Assembly: GCF_963678635.1 (NCBI RefSeq)
Contig: NC_087070.1
Location: forward strand, 3,229,157-3,293,156
Direction of reading: 5' to 3'
DNA from: Symsagittifera roscoffensis
Taxonomy: Eukaryota > Xenacoelomorpha > Acoela > Convolutidae
Length of the DNA: 64,000 nucleotides
The notes below the pieces were generated by a model. It was not told the origin of the DNA. It worked only from the letters and a program-made list of their open reading frames with translations, and did not search any database. Position numbers and translations under genes: made by a program. Positions 41,310 through 51,947 of this stretch are shown in pieces. Position 1 is the first letter of the stretch, and every line of letters begins with the position of its first letter.

Positions 41310-42521
41310 CTAAATCATGTGACTGATTTGCTTAAACCTTGAACATTTGTAGGCGTAGGTTCGTGAACCGAAATTAAATGCCAAAAGTTGGACCGAAAGG
41401 TCATCTGCCATTTGCACACTGTGGTATGCTTGTGAGCAATCAAGTTTGGTAAACAAGCTCTTTCCTGCGAAGTGGTTCGAGGCATCGGTCATGTTTGAGA
41501 TCGGAAAGTTGCTGTTGATATAGTCATTCTTGAGTGAATGGTTTATCCTTCTGAGGTCAATCAACATCCGCAATTTACCAGATGGCTTTTGATGTGCAAA
41601 TAGTGGACTACTGTATTTCGAATGTGACAATGTTGTTATAAGTCCATAATAGTGCATAAGGGCAAGCTTCATTGTCAATTCATGTCGCAAATGTATCGGC
41701 GTAGGTGGTCCTTGTGTATACAGAGGTCGTGTGTGTTCCGGTTTTAGTTTGATTTTGAGGTCGGAATTGTACCCAACATCGAATCTATGTTTGGCGAAGA
41801 TGTCCGAAAAGTCAACAAGCAAATCTTCTACTTTTGACCTTTGGTCTTCTGTCAACACTGAATTCTCCCACTTAAAATTCTTGATAAATGTCAATCGATC
41901 TTGATATTTCGTTTCCGGTTCAAGTTTTTCAAGACCTTGAAAATGAAGAATTTGGTCGTAAATGTCACGTTGGATTTGAGGAAGTAATTTAGGGTTTTGA
42001 CATGTTTCAGGCGTAGGAAACCAAAATTTCTCATACTCAGGTTCATGCTTCATTTGGGGCTGCTGATTATCACACGATTGTTGAATTAGCTCATTAATGC
42101 CCATTTCAATATCGTCCGGGTGGTTCATTTTTGCAAATGCAATCATTTCAGGTTCGATGGGGAATAAATTTTCTGCTTCTTTCAGAGTCAGAATTGAAAA
42201 TTTCCCAATTTCGGTTTTGAAAGGCAAAGTAATGTGATGATCGGTGATGTTAAACGCTGTGATATACAACAGGTTGTTTTTCAGCACTTCGCTTATTGAA
42301 GTGAACGCAATTTCACAGTTTTCTTCAAATTCCTGAGCTGGAATTACGATTCCGGTAGTTTGTTCCATGTCTTGACATGTGTTCTCTAGCTGGCATTCTA
42401 CAAGGATTGTCTGATGCGGGGCTATTGTTTGACGTTTTGTCAGAATCAAAGGGAATTTTTTCACTCTATTGACTCTTCTTGGCTCGTTTGGAGGTTTTAT
42501 TTCGTTGATTTGAAGAGTCAT
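41310..42521 (-). pseudogene. RT N-terminal part
   Basis: 403 codons: an upstream linker, then RT fingers/palm motifs LRMLIDLRRINHSLKND, SLFTKLDCSQAYHSVQM (catalytic D) and LLAFNFGSRTYAYKCSRF. The frame stops before the MDD motif, so RT is split by a break. The start overlaps the end of the protease frame by 4 bp. Confidence 0.9.
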
Positions 42522-43072
42522 GTCTTTGAAATGCAGGAGATTATACTTTGGACAGGTTTTTTGTAGAAAGGATTTCCTAGGATTATTGAATTGGCTGCAT
42601 GAAGGACGAGAAATGATTCTATAAATGTCATGTCTGCCAATCGGAATTCTAACGTTACTTCAGTTTCAATGGAGACTTGTTGTCCTCCTGCCATTCTAAC
42701 TCTTTTAAGTTTGGGTTCGTTTACTTCAAGAGGGCGAAATAACGATTTTTCTTCTTTTAGGTATTCAAATGTCTGCTTTGAGATAACATTTGCGCAGGCT
42801 CCTGTATCGACCAGGGCTCTACGTTGTAATCCCGATGAGAAACGTATTTTCGTGTACTTCAGTACTGTTCCTTCCGCAGGAATTATTGCGTAAAGGCTGA
42901 TTATCTCATCAGGTTGGAAAAGTTCGTTTGATGGTGATTTAGATGATTTGAGGGGCTGACTCAGTGGCTTTATTAGTTTTTTGGCTCGTTTGGAATCGGG
43001 AAATTTTGTCCGCGTCCTTGTGGTTTCTGTCGCCACCAGCATTGACTTGCTGTGTGGTTGAATTTTCCACAA
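42518..43072 (-). pseudogene. retropepsin-like protease
   Basis: Contains ALVDTGACANVISKQTF (catalytic DTG) and SIILGNPF, the two hallmark motifs of retropepsins, within a 184-codon frame. The upstream CCHC frame ends inside it in another frame (42973), implying a frame break between nucleocapsid and protease or a programmed shift. Confidence 0.85.
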
Positions 43073-43635
43073 ACGTCACAAAATTTGGCTGATGATCGCA
43101 CCATTGGTACAAAAGGTCCGTTGGGCTTTTGCGTTTCAGCTTGAGGCATTTGATTTGCGCCAAATTGTTGCGTCGGATAATTCTGGGACTGTTGGAATTG
43201 TGCTGATGGATGCATTTGTACCATTGGCTGATTGTGTTGGTTCGGCTGATACTGAGGGTACCACTGCAAATATGGCTGTGATGCAACTGGTGACATATTG
43301 TGAAAGTTTGGCTGAGTATTGTTCAAATCAAATTTATTTTGCCAATTATTTCTACGTCTTCCACCTCTGTTGCCTCGTTGCTGTCCATACCCGTTATTTT
43401 GGTTTGGCTGATAGCCACTATACTGACCACTCTGACTGTCGTTGTTCCGATTTTGTTCGGGAAGCGGATTCGATTGTTTTTTCGACTGCTCAGCTATTTG
43501 TGGTCTCATTTCGTTGAGCTGCTTCTCCATTTTTCCTGATTTGTGGACAATTTTGTGATAGCGCTTATTAAATTTTCTGAGACTTTGTCGTTTATTTCGT
43601 TGAATCCGTCTTCCGGGTAATAGTCTTTTCGGCAA
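42973..43635 (-). pseudogene. gag nucleocapsid part with CCHC knuckle
   Basis: A Q/N/P-rich basic region followed by CDVCGKFNHTASQC (CX2CX4HX4C), the RNA-binding knuckle of gag. It overlaps the capsid frame (43506-44129) in a different frame. Confidence 0.85.
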
Positions 43636-44129
43636 ATCTCACGAATTGTGATTTGCTTCTTGGTCAGGCTACACAATTCCTGAACTGTAGTTGCAGGTGG
43701 TTGTTCCATCAGTTTCGATCGCAGCCAGCCTAGCATTCCTTTGATGAACAATCGTTTCAGTTGTTCATTCCGATTGTCGTTTACTGCATCAATTCTTTCT
43801 TGTCGTTGGGCAGTTTCCCGATGAAATCGTGCTGTGTCTGCGACTAGTGCTGCTCCATTTAATGAACCATCTATTGGAGCGACAGCTGGCAAATCTGGTG
43901 TCGGGTACGCTCGCTGCGCTTTTTTCGTCAAGTTCACGAGGATATTCTCGGGAGTATCGGTTTTCGGGTTGAATCGTAGTTGTTCTAGCTTCAAAACATG
44001 GACTTCTTGAAGCTGAGGATTGCAAAAGTGATCCCTGAGTGCTATGAGACTTGCGGGAACGTTCGCTCGAGTTGCTGGTCCTAGTGTCTGATAGAATCGC
44101 AGCGCGTTATCTCGTAGGTGTAGTTGCAA
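43506..44129 (-). pseudogene. gag capsid-like region
   Basis: Begins MQLHLRDNALRFYQTLGPAT and continues with SLIALRDHFCNPQLQ and ENILVNLTKKAQRAYP, matching the usual order of Ty3/gypsy gag (short helix, FY-x-L, then 'L...F' helices). The true gag start lies upstream (44.3 kb) in another frame. Confidence 0.75.
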
Positions 44130-44881
44130 GAAGTTCGCTTGTTGGGCGTTTGGTATCGTCGCTTCTTAGATGTAGCCTTGAAGAAGTTGCTCGAATTCTG
44201 AAAAGTCTTATTTTTCCGTTCCTCCATAGGGTTCGACCGAAACTTGCGCGTGTGCCATCGTATGTCAGTTGAATGAATATCAAGATGATACAGTTGATGA
44301 TAAGACACAGCACTTAATCAATTTAGGGGAAACACTAGGATGTTTGCTATATAAATTAGCTCTTAAAGAAAGCTAGCGGTATCACTGATCATGTTTTATT
44401 GCTGCAATTATATGGTTGTGCTACAGGTTCCGTTATTTCACTTCTCTGGTGGGGAAACTTAATGACAATTATATCAATTTACTGCAGGTTTGAGTTTTGA
44501 GTTTGTTTTAACTAACTGTTTTGTTGATTGTTGGAAAACCTGTAGATCTGCTTTCTTTGTCTGCCTTGTCAGTAGCTCAGCTGTCCTGCCTTCTGACTGG
44601 AAAACATGGGGTAGAGATTTCGTAGGTCACAATCCACATCTGCTTCTGCAGATTGAAAAAACTGTCAGGCCAGAGTTGTTGAAAAGTCGTGATTGTCTTC
44701 TTTTCCTCCCTGTCTGTCTCATTTGTTCGCTGAATGTTGATCTGTTTTCCACGTCTGAGCGTTGCTGGGTGAAACGGGTGGTGTTGTCCTGTTCTGCTTC
44801 AGCAAAATGCGGTTGTTACCATGTGATCGTGTGGTGTAGTCTTCAATTGCCGATGACTTTTGGTGAATCCAGAAGTAGAAT
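44130..44881 (-). other. 5' leader and broken gag start of the provirus
   Basis: Minus frames at 44081-44313 carry the probable gag N-terminus, shifted relative to the capsid frame. 44320-44881 is an untranslated leader without recognisable ORFs on the coding strand. Confidence 0.6.
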
Positions 44882-44899
44882 CTTCTGCGACAGTCACCA
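44882..44899 (-). promoter_or_regulatory. primer-binding site
   Basis: Immediately internal to the 5' LTR, the minus strand reads TGGTGACTGTCGCAGAAG. TGG start and position are as expected for a PBS, complementary to a tRNA 3' end of the form ...GTCACCA. The tRNA species is not assigned. Confidence 0.75.
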
Positions 44900-45312
44900 T
44901 GTGATATAGTGTCCCTTCGGATGGCTGTGGACAGTTATATCGTCGTTTATTGTTAATGTTGTAAGCTGTTCAGATAGTAATTAGCGCTACTGGCTATCAA
45001 TTATTATTGAATTGTATTCATAATTTATATGTCTCGAGCGGTTAAGACTTAGGGACGCAGGATTCGGTTCTTATTTTCTGGAATATCGCTAGTCGATCGG
45101 CGCAAGTTAGAGCATGATTGTAATATTTTATTCTGTTCAAGTCTACCCAAATGATTAGTAGGTCGGTATAAATCTCTTATGATTGGAATTAATTACCATC
45201 AATATTTACATAGTTAAATAAATATAAATGTATGAAGTTCATTTCATTAACAAGGTTAATTATGTAAACTATTATAGCATAAGGATGCATGACATTATGC
45301 AGTGATGTCACA
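44900..45312 (-). repeat. 5' LTR of the provirus (413 bp)
   Basis: Same termini as the left LTR. It lacks the 11-bp insertion after GACTTA and has a small insertion near 45228. The promoter should lie here, driving minus-strand transcription. Confidence 0.95.
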
Positions 45313-45317
45313 AAGAT
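45313..45317. repeat. target site duplication, right (AAGAT)
   Basis: AAGAT directly right of the right LTR. Confidence 0.9.
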
Positions 45318-45904
45318 TTATGAAGGAAGTTTCAAATATGAAAGATTCATGAGGTTAAAAGAATTTTAAAATGGCCTAATTTTTTGCAGAAATTCGAAAA
45401 TTGAAAGATGTCAACTAAGTCAATCATTTATTTTTGCTTTTCTTGAGTCCATTGACACTTTCTAACTTTCTGAAGCCTCTGATTGTTTGTCATTTGTTTA
45501 TATTAGTATGCCACTTGGTGTTAGTAAAGTATTTCTTACGTTCTGTTTATGTTTTTTATGATTTGGTCTTCCAACTGAGCCGTAGTGTCCTTCGCTTTTC
45601 TGCTTCTAACATATATTTGAAAAAATCTGTTTTTTGAATTTTTGTTTATGATAACTGAGATATTAATTTTTGATATTTGCACTTCAGCCAACTATTTTGG
45701 TATATTTTGAGTTATTGTTCTGCGTTAGTCCAAAGCTGGATGTACGATTTCAGTTTTTGTCTATAGTCCGTAATTAAACAAGCTATCCTAGTTTTATATT
45801 GCGAATCCACTTAGTTCCTAATCCAACTCGATTGCTGCATAAAATTGGCAATTTTAAAGAATCTGCTTTATTAGTGGCCGGTGTTTGCTTATTGTCAAGT
45901 GATC
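45318..45904 (+). other. intron right of the provirus
   Basis: AT-rich; no feature recognised. Confidence 0.5.
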
Positions 45905-45972
45905 ATGGTGCAGATGCAATGACGTGAGACGAGTAATCTCCAGATCGATGGTTCGATCCCTCACTTAGTAAA
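45905..45972 (+). tRNA. tRNA-like pseudogene / SINE head
   Basis: A weak A box (TGGTGCAGATGCAATGAC) and a good B box (GATGGTTCGATCCCTCAC) around a GAGA-CGAGTAA-TCTC arm. The arm resembles the one in the SINE copy at 46.27 kb. The acceptor stem does not pair well, so it is not a functional tRNA gene. Confidence 0.45.
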
Positions 45973-46088
45973 AGCTAGTGTTCGCTGAACAAAAATTAAA
46001 TCTCGATAAAAAAATCTGGTCTTTATACAAAAAGCAGGCGTTTAGCATTGAGATAGCCTTTTGTTTTATTTGTTGTATCAACTAATTA

Positions 46089-46422
46089 CACTAGCGATCA
46101 GCTTAGTGTGTTATTGCGAACCTTCTTTTTCTAATCTAACTCGCAAAAAAGTATTCTCGTATATGGAAATTTCACATAAGCATTGGAAAGTGCATAGCAT
46201 CTGTTCTCTGCTTTATTTGTGGCTAGTGTCTGGTCCCTATTAAGCGTCCGTGGCTGAGTGGTTAGTGTGAGACTCCTAATCTCTAGGTCGCAGGTTCGAA
46301 TCCCTGACATCCGGTTTTTTTTTTTACTAATTCGAGCCTTATTTCTGAATTTTCTTTTTGCACCTTATAGCTGCTTTCTTGTCGTGATTTCGCTTGTGTT
46401 TTGAAGCGAAGCTTCGCCTCTG
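46089..46422 (+). mobile_element. tRNA-derived SINE-like repeat, copy 2 (best preserved)
   Basis: The body starts ACTAGCGATCAGCTTAGTG, then GCGAACCTTCTTTTTCTAAT and TTTATTTGTGGCTAGTGT. The tRNA-like part 46243-46313 follows, with an A box TGGCTGAGTGGTTAG, anticodon-type arm GAGA-CTCCTAA-TCTC (CCT in the loop, Arg-like) and B box GGTTCGAATCC. Then come a T run and GCGAAGCTTCGCC. The tail ends 120 bp before an LRRC49 exon. Confidence 0.75.
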
Positions 46423-46543
46423 TGTATGAATAATGGTGCGAAGAGTTCCGTTCAACTAATTTTTCCTGATTGATAATTGTATGGACTGAATTCTCTGACT
46501 TTTGGTTTTCACTGATGTCTAATTTTGTTAACTGGATTTCTAG

Positions 46544-46747
46544 GCGTAAGCTGGAAAAAGTGCCAGTACTACAGGGGGAGGAGGAGTTGCGTTTGTTGAA
46601 CTTCCAGCACAACCTCATTGTGAAGATGGAGCGACTGGACAGTTTCCGCAAACTGGTCTTCATTGACTTGTACAACAACCGAATAGAAGAGATCGAGGGT
46701 CTGGAGGAACTGAGAGGACTGCGGGTGCTGATGCTGGGAAAGAACAG
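46544..46747 (+). CDS. LRRC49: LRRC49 exon 4 in window (first LRRs)
   Basis: Acceptor GATTTCTAG, donor AG|GTCAGT. Encodes RKLEKVPVLQGEEELRLLNF and the first SDS22-type LRRs: NFQHNLI, LVFIDLYNNRIEEI, LRVLMLGKNR. This is one of the best-conserved parts of the protein. Confidence 0.97.
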
Positions 46748-47279
46748 GTCAGTCCTCACTGTTTTTAATTGTCTGGGTTTTCTCCAGTTTTCCCTTCGAT
46801 TGTTTCTGAATTTATTTTTTGACATTTTTGACAAAGAAAATCTGTTGATATGTTAGCGTTGATAACTGAACAGATTTGAACCATATTTCTCGCATGCAGA
46901 TAGCGCTATAGACACTTTAAAGACAACTTTGTTGAATTTTCATGACATGGGTGGGAAACTGGGAACTAAGCCACTTTTCAATTGAACGCAAGTTTCAGAA
47001 TTTTATGATCAACCAATCAGAATGCAGCAAAATCAGAATTCTTAATACAAAGCTTAATACAATGCATGAGTTTAAAGTAGGTTTGATTTGAAAAAATGTT
47101 ATTCATGAAATTCTGAATCTGTATTGTGGTGATGTAACAAGAAAAAATTTTTCTTTTTCTTTCAGTTAATTGACTATTTGCATCTGTTTTATCAGTATTT
47201 TTTATAGAAGCGGAGGAATAGTTGGAAAGATGCTAAAGTTGCAAAATCTTAGAACTACATGAAAATTTGATCTGTTTAG
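46748..47279 (+). other. intron
   Basis: AT-rich; no repeat recognised. Confidence 0.5.
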
Positions 47280-47490
47280 AATCCGATCGATCTCCAACCT
47301 GGACTCGCTTCACAAACTGGACGTGTTGGATTTGCATGGAAACTTCATAGTGGACATCGACAACCTCAATCACCTGAGTGAGTTGCGAGTGTTGAATCTG
47401 GCCGGCAACCAGATTGAGATAGTGGACAATCTGGAAGGTCTGGACTCGCTGGCTGAATTGAATCTAAGGCGCAATGTCATCACCTATGTC
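47280..47490 (+). CDS. LRRC49: LRRC49 exon 5 in window (LRRs)
   Basis: Acceptor TCTGTTTAG, donor GTC|GTGAGT, phase 2 to 0. Contains the repeats IRSISNLDSL, LDVLDLHGNFIVDI, LRVLNLAGNQIEIV and LAELNLRRNVITYV. Confidence 0.97.
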
Positions 47491-47562
47491 GTGAGTTCAT
47501 TTCAGTCTCGGTTTAGACAGGTGGGAGAAGGGGGATAGTGCGAATGGATAGTTATTGTGTCT

Positions 47563-47950
47563 TGTTAAGAGACGATGAACGTAGTGAAGACTCTTATATA
47601 GGTCGTAATGACTTGTGTTTTTTCAGGAAAAATCTCATTTCAGACTCAAATTTAATTTTTCGTGGTTTGGGTTTTAATTTCTTGAAGTGTGAAGAGAGAA
47701 AAACTTTTATATCGAGCAGCAAAAGTCACAAAAAATGTGAGCCAATTTTAATTTTGAAAGTGGATTTTAATTTTTACACTAGCGTCAGCTTAGTGTATTA
47801 TTACGAACCTTCTTTTTTTTCTAACCCAAGTCGCAAATATTGGTGCCACTTTTGGGGCACGTTTACAGCTTTTCGATTGCATGTGCTTCGACATTCGAAT
47901 GTAATAAGTTACAACAGTTGATGCATTTTTGTTTCATCAAATGAACCGAA
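47563..47950 (+). repeat. family D start fused to SINE body fragment
   Basis: AAGAGACGATGAACGTAGTG, then GACTCTTATATAGGTCGTAA matches the left end of family D. At 47780-47840 CACTAGCGTCAGCTTAGTG, then ACGAACCTTC matches the SINE body without its tRNA part. Confidence 0.65.
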
Positions 47951-48229
47951 AACCTACAGTAATAAAACCTCGATTTCAGAAATTTTCAAGCTCAATATAT
48001 CGCAAGTTTTTGAAATGCATAATTTATGCATAATGTGGATTTATGCTTTGCGATTTGTTACATGCAAAGTTACTGTGGATGCCTTCAGTTTGTTATATTC
48101 CAAATTATTACTTGCGAAATTGTCTTTATTTTATGTGGTGCCACTTTTGCTGAATTGCTTTGGCAATTTATTGGCATATGTAGCTGCTTTATTCGTGACT
48201 TATGTTTGTCGGTGGTTAAGCGTGCCAGT

Positions 48230-48303
48230 TTTGGTTTCTTTACACTTGCGAGAGCAAGTGTCTTGTAATCGGTAAGTAGACTTTTTTCCGTAAACAAATT
48301 TTC
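48230..48303 (+). repeat. 73-bp repeat with hairpin, copy 1
   Basis: TTGGTTTCTTTACACTTGCG through GTAAACAAATTTTC, identical to 49248-49320. Contains ACACTTGC-GAGA-GCAAGTGT, a perfect 8-bp stem. Confidence 0.9.
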
Positions 48304-48478
48304 CGCGTTCAATAATCCAGTTTTCTCAAATTGAGTTATTTTTATCAAAAAATTTCAAGCTAAAATTTAAAAATGGTTAAGGCCATAAATTTTTTACTGT
48401 TAAATCCAAAAGTTGACGGTTTTTTCAAAAAAAAAACAATTCACTGTTGATTCTGTTTACTGACGTTCATTACTTTTT

Positions 48479-48892
48479 TAAGAGTAATGAACGTAGCGAG
48501 TTTTCTTATATAGGTCTGGCTGATTTTTTTTTTTTCAGTAAAAAGTCTTTAAAATTTGACCACGCTCAATTTCGATTTTTAGCAGTTTGACCTGTGGTTT
48601 CTTTTCAATTTCAGTGCATTTCTATAGTTAAAAGGAAGGCAAACTCCACTATCGAACAGCAAAATTGTAAAGGCCACGAAAAACGTGATCGACTTTTCAA
48701 TTCGAAAATGGAAGTTAATTATCAGATTTTGCCAGCGAAATAAAAGTTGAACCTATTGCTCCAGTTTTCTCAAATTGGGTTGATTTTGACATAAAATTTT
48801 CCATCATAAATTGTTCTACAAATTCAAAGAGCTTTAAGGCCATATATTTTTTTCTTCCAAATTCAATAGTTTCCTTGCGTTCATTACTCTTT
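48479..48892 (+). repeat. dispersed repeat family D, near full-length
   Basis: Starts AAGAGTAATGAACGTAGCG and ends TGCGTTCATTACTCTT, inverted termini. The interior shares GAAGGCAAACTCCACTATCG, AAAACGTGATCGACTT and AAATTCAAAGAGCTT with the copy at 53607. Confidence 0.8.
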
Positions 48893-49247
48893 TCAAACTT
48901 TCAGTTGGCAATGTTTTAACTTTCAGCTGGTTATCTTTTCATTAGTAGAGGGATTCACTGCCAGTATCGATAAGGAAATGTTGTATTTTTTGGTTTGATG
49001 CTAAGTTACCGTAATTTGAAATCACAAAAAGCGCAAAGGTCCATTTTGTATTTTTCTTAAATTTGTTTGGTGGCCGTTAATATGCTATTTCAAATTTATG
49101 CATTGGCAATGTGTAGTTTCTTAAACTGTCATATCTGAACAAATACTCCAAATTGTTTTTAATGGATTGCCCCTAAACTATAAGGTAAACCGATTTCAAT
49201 TTGTGATCAGAAATCACCTTTTTCTATTTTGAGGTTCATCCGTTTTT

Positions 49248-49320
49248 TTGGTTTCTTTACACTTGCGAGAGCAAGTGTCTTGTAATCGGTAAGTAGACTT
49301 TTTTCCGTAAACAAATTTTC
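49248..49320 (+). repeat. 73-bp repeat with hairpin, copy 2
   Basis: Same sequence as 48230-48303 in the same direction, about 1 kb apart. Confidence 0.9.
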
Positions 49321-49409
49321 TTACACATTCTTCTTCTTTACACTTTCTATTTTCTTTTCTTTTAAAATCTTTTAGGTTCGTTTCCACTTGGCCTAGATGT
49401 AACACGGTT

Positions 49410-49512
49410 GCCTTTTTACCCTAAGGGCTGGGGTTCTAATTATCAATTTCATGGATAGTGAAAAAAAACAAGGTTCGACCAGGATTCGAACCCCAGCCCT
49501 TAGGGTAAAAGC
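49410..49512. repeat. palindrome of two tRNA 3'-half-like sequences
   Basis: TTTTACCCTAAGGGCTGGGG, then TTC (left arm) faces its reverse complement (right arm, about 49487-49510), with about 50 bp between. On the minus strand the right arm reads on as GGGGTTCGAATCCTGGTCGA, a typical T-arm/B-box. So two inverted tRNA-derived halves form a foldback. Confidence 0.7.
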
Positions 49513-50469
49513 GCGGTCTTTTGTTTGTCTGCTCAAGTTTTGTCGGTTCAATTGCCACATCATGGGTTTCGCTTGTGCTGCAAGCAATTTTCATTGCAGT
49601 TGTATGTGTAAGTGTTGTTCATTCTACTTTCAGGGGACTTGAAAGATTAAAATAAATTCAAACAATTACCTTTCGATTCAGTTGGTATCTGCTGAAATTT
49701 TGTCGGCTTAGTTGCTACATCAATGGTTTATCTTGTGCTGTGAGTAACTTTCGTTGTAGTTGCATGTGCATGTGTTGCTTATTATGGTTTCAGTTGGGAC
49801 TCTAAACTCTAAAGTTTTTCTATAAAATCTTTTTTTTCCGGCTCAACGTGTGTCTACTCAAAAATTTTCGGCTTTCCTCTTTGTAAATTTTGTTCCGTTG
49901 CTACTTTAATATTCAAATGTCTGGCATGTTTGCCTAGAATTAACTTCTAATGAGATATAGGAAAATAGAAATTTTGGTAGACCTAGTTTTTTTTAACTTT
50001 CAACTGTCTTTTTCACGCTTAATTTTTTCGCGGTTTGACTTGTGATTTCTTTTTAAGCTCAGTGCATTTCCATTGTTAAATGAAAAATAAAATCCACTAT
50101 TGAGCTGCAAAACTGTAAAGGTCACAAAAATGATCGACTTCCAGTTTAGAAACTTCCAATTTAGAGACTTTCAGTTTAGAACCACAAAAAGTGATCGACT
50201 TCTGCCTCTGTGTGAACGTAGTGAAGTCACTTGTAAAGGTCGTAATGGTTTTTTTGTTCAGTTTTTTTAGATAAAGGCTGAAGATTTGTTCACGCCAAAT
50301 TTGATTTTTTTTTTCGCTTTCATTCGAGTTCGATTCAAATTGATCCGCTAAGCTAAATTGAAGGCAAATTGATCTTTTTCGCGCCAATTCCTATTACGAA
50401 AGAATAAATTTCGCGAAAAAAAGCGTGAATGACTTTTAGTTCCCTCTTTGTCGTATTTTGACATGTCCG

Positions 50470-50740
50470 TATTTGGTGACGCACCCTAAAAAAATTTTAA
50501 AGGCGCCTGATGCGCCAATGTATACTTATTTTGAGGGGCATGTTTTTTTTGCTTTTTTGGCACGTTTTTTTAAATTTTGCCTGCGGTGCAGAAAATTTGA
50601 CTTAAAAAAGGTTTTTTTTTAATGCTTCGGAAGATTTCGGAAAATCATTATGGTTGACCTAAAAAAAAGATCGACAAAGTTTTCGATTTTTTTTTGAAAA
50701 TCTACCCTTTCTCGAGAAAATCCGAGATCCTCCCCTGTTT
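50470..50740. mobile_element. hAT-like MITE fragment (CCTCCCCTG end)
   Basis: Contains TGCCTGCGGTGCAGAAAAT, GACCTAAAAAAAAGATCGAC, AAAGTTTTCG and the end ATCCGAGATCCTCCCCTG. Shared with 25.99 and 61.65 kb copies. GCGCCTGATGCGCC near 50503 is a small palindrome. Confidence 0.55.
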
Positions 50741-51128
50741 AATACCCATCTTTTGCTGCTTTGATCTTGATATTATAACTATATTTCATCTGCGAGCATT
50801 TTTTGTAAATATTTTTGAGTTTGAACATTGCCAATTTGAACATTTTCTGATAACGCTGGCGTGTGCGGTGAATTAAATCGTCGCAAAATTGAATTGAGAC
50901 ATCTTTAAATAACCAATTAACTTAATACTAGATGAGAAATATCACACTATACTTGACAGCGCGTTCTGAGAGATTGAACATCAAAAATAAAAAAAGTGCT
51001 AGCTTTGTTTTTGTTTTGTTTTTCTGTTGGTTTTTTCTATGAAAAAATAAAACAATTGCAGACACTCTAAAAGGCAGTCGGAACTTTAAGGAATTTGCCT
51101 TGTTACGAGCAATGTTGTTTCTGTTTAG

Positions 51129-51190
51129 AATGACATTGAGAAGTTGCCTGTGTTACAGAGGTTGTTTCTCAGCTTCAATAAAATTGAGAG
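51129..51190 (+). CDS. LRRC49: LRRC49 exon 6 in window (LRR)
   Basis: 62 bp, acceptor TGTTTAG, donor AG|GTTAGT. Encodes NDIEKLPVLQRLFLSFNKIE, matching the vertebrate repeat at the same place; phase 0 to 2. Too short to appear as an ORF. Confidence 0.95.
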
Positions 51191-51691
51191 GTTAGTTGCG
51201 CTATATTTGGATGCTCCTCTTTTTAATAATATCCATAATTGAAATGAGCAGATTTTAAAAGTGAAGCTTAAAACAAATTATCCACTGCAGAGAGGATCGT
51301 CATAAGACTTAAAAGGGAAAAAATCATTTTACGAGCTGTTCAGCTCTTACGGAGAAACGTTGTTGTATCCCTGGATTTCTTTTTTGGTTGTATTCCTGGG
51401 CTGAGAGTTTTTACCTCACTCACGCACGGATTATAGTGGGTATCAATCACCTAGCTTTAGACTGAAAGGCGGGGACGCTAGCCGCTTTGACATTGCTCCT
51501 TCTACTTATGATATCTGATAATGAGCATCTTAAAAAGGTTTATCCAGCTGTTACTCATCAGTGGAGTTTGAATTTAAGGAATTGCTCCCTTAGATACAGG
51601 AGAGGGATTGGGGGTTTAATTATGGGGTTGGAATGTTAAGGGGTTATGTTTTTCTGGGCTAAATTAAAGTAAATTTCACTCTCTGTTCCAG
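51191..51691 (+). other. intron
   Basis: No repeat or gene recognised. Confidence 0.5.
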
Positions 51692-51947
51692 TCTGAATGA
51701 CATGAGGTCCCTGTCGGGCAGCCAGAGTCTTCTGGAAGTGACACTAGACGGGAATCCAGTGTCAGACAACCCCAACGGCCCTTCAACATCCGCAGACTCA
51801 ATCAACTCTACCAATCAGGGTGCTCAGAGGTCTGGCGGAGGTCCGGGAGGAATTAATATCCAAGGAGGGGGGTCATGTTTGACGTATAGACAGAAGCTGA
51901 TATGTCAGATTTCGAACTTGAGACAGCTGGATATGAAACGCATATCG
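51692..51947 (+). CDS. LRRC49: LRRC49 exon 7 in window (last LRR, insert, LDMKRIS)
   Basis: Acceptor CTGTTCCAG, donor TCG|GTTAGT. LLEVTLDGNPVSDN closes the LRR domain. Next is an insert of about 40 residues rich in S, N and G (51.77-51.87 kb), absent from vertebrates, then the conserved ICQISNLRQLDMKRIS. Confidence 0.95.

Larger units (their letters stand above)
35293..45312 (-). mobile_element. complete Ty3/gypsy provirus (10.0 kb) with macrodomain ORF
   Basis: Two LTRs (35293-35707 and 44900-45312) begin TGTGATATAG and end GATGTCACA (TG...CA, with TGTGA/TCACA termini). Both outer flanks are AAGAT, a 5-bp target duplication, so the whole element entered once. The coding strand is minus, antisense to LRRC49. 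Order in the element's sense: gag (CCHC), protease, RT, RNase H, integrase, Pro/Ala-rich linker, OARD1-like macrodomain. The order PR-RT-RH-INT defines Ty3/gypsy (Metaviridae). By eye the LTRs differ by about a dozen substitutions and two indels, so it is not brand new; pol has several frame breaks. I saw no env-type transmembrane ORF. Confidence 0.95.

Noticed and set aside
39872-43539. + strand ORFs in the provirus
   Set aside because: Shadows of gag-pol, which is clearly encoded on the minus strand with conserved motifs.
46243-46313. Functional tRNA-Arg (CCT) gene
   Set aside because: A and B boxes are good, but the acceptor stem does not pair and the copy is embedded in a dispersed repeat, so it is a SINE head.
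46283-46834. 183-codon minus ORF
   Set aside because: Antisense shadow of LRRC49 exon 4 and the SINE.
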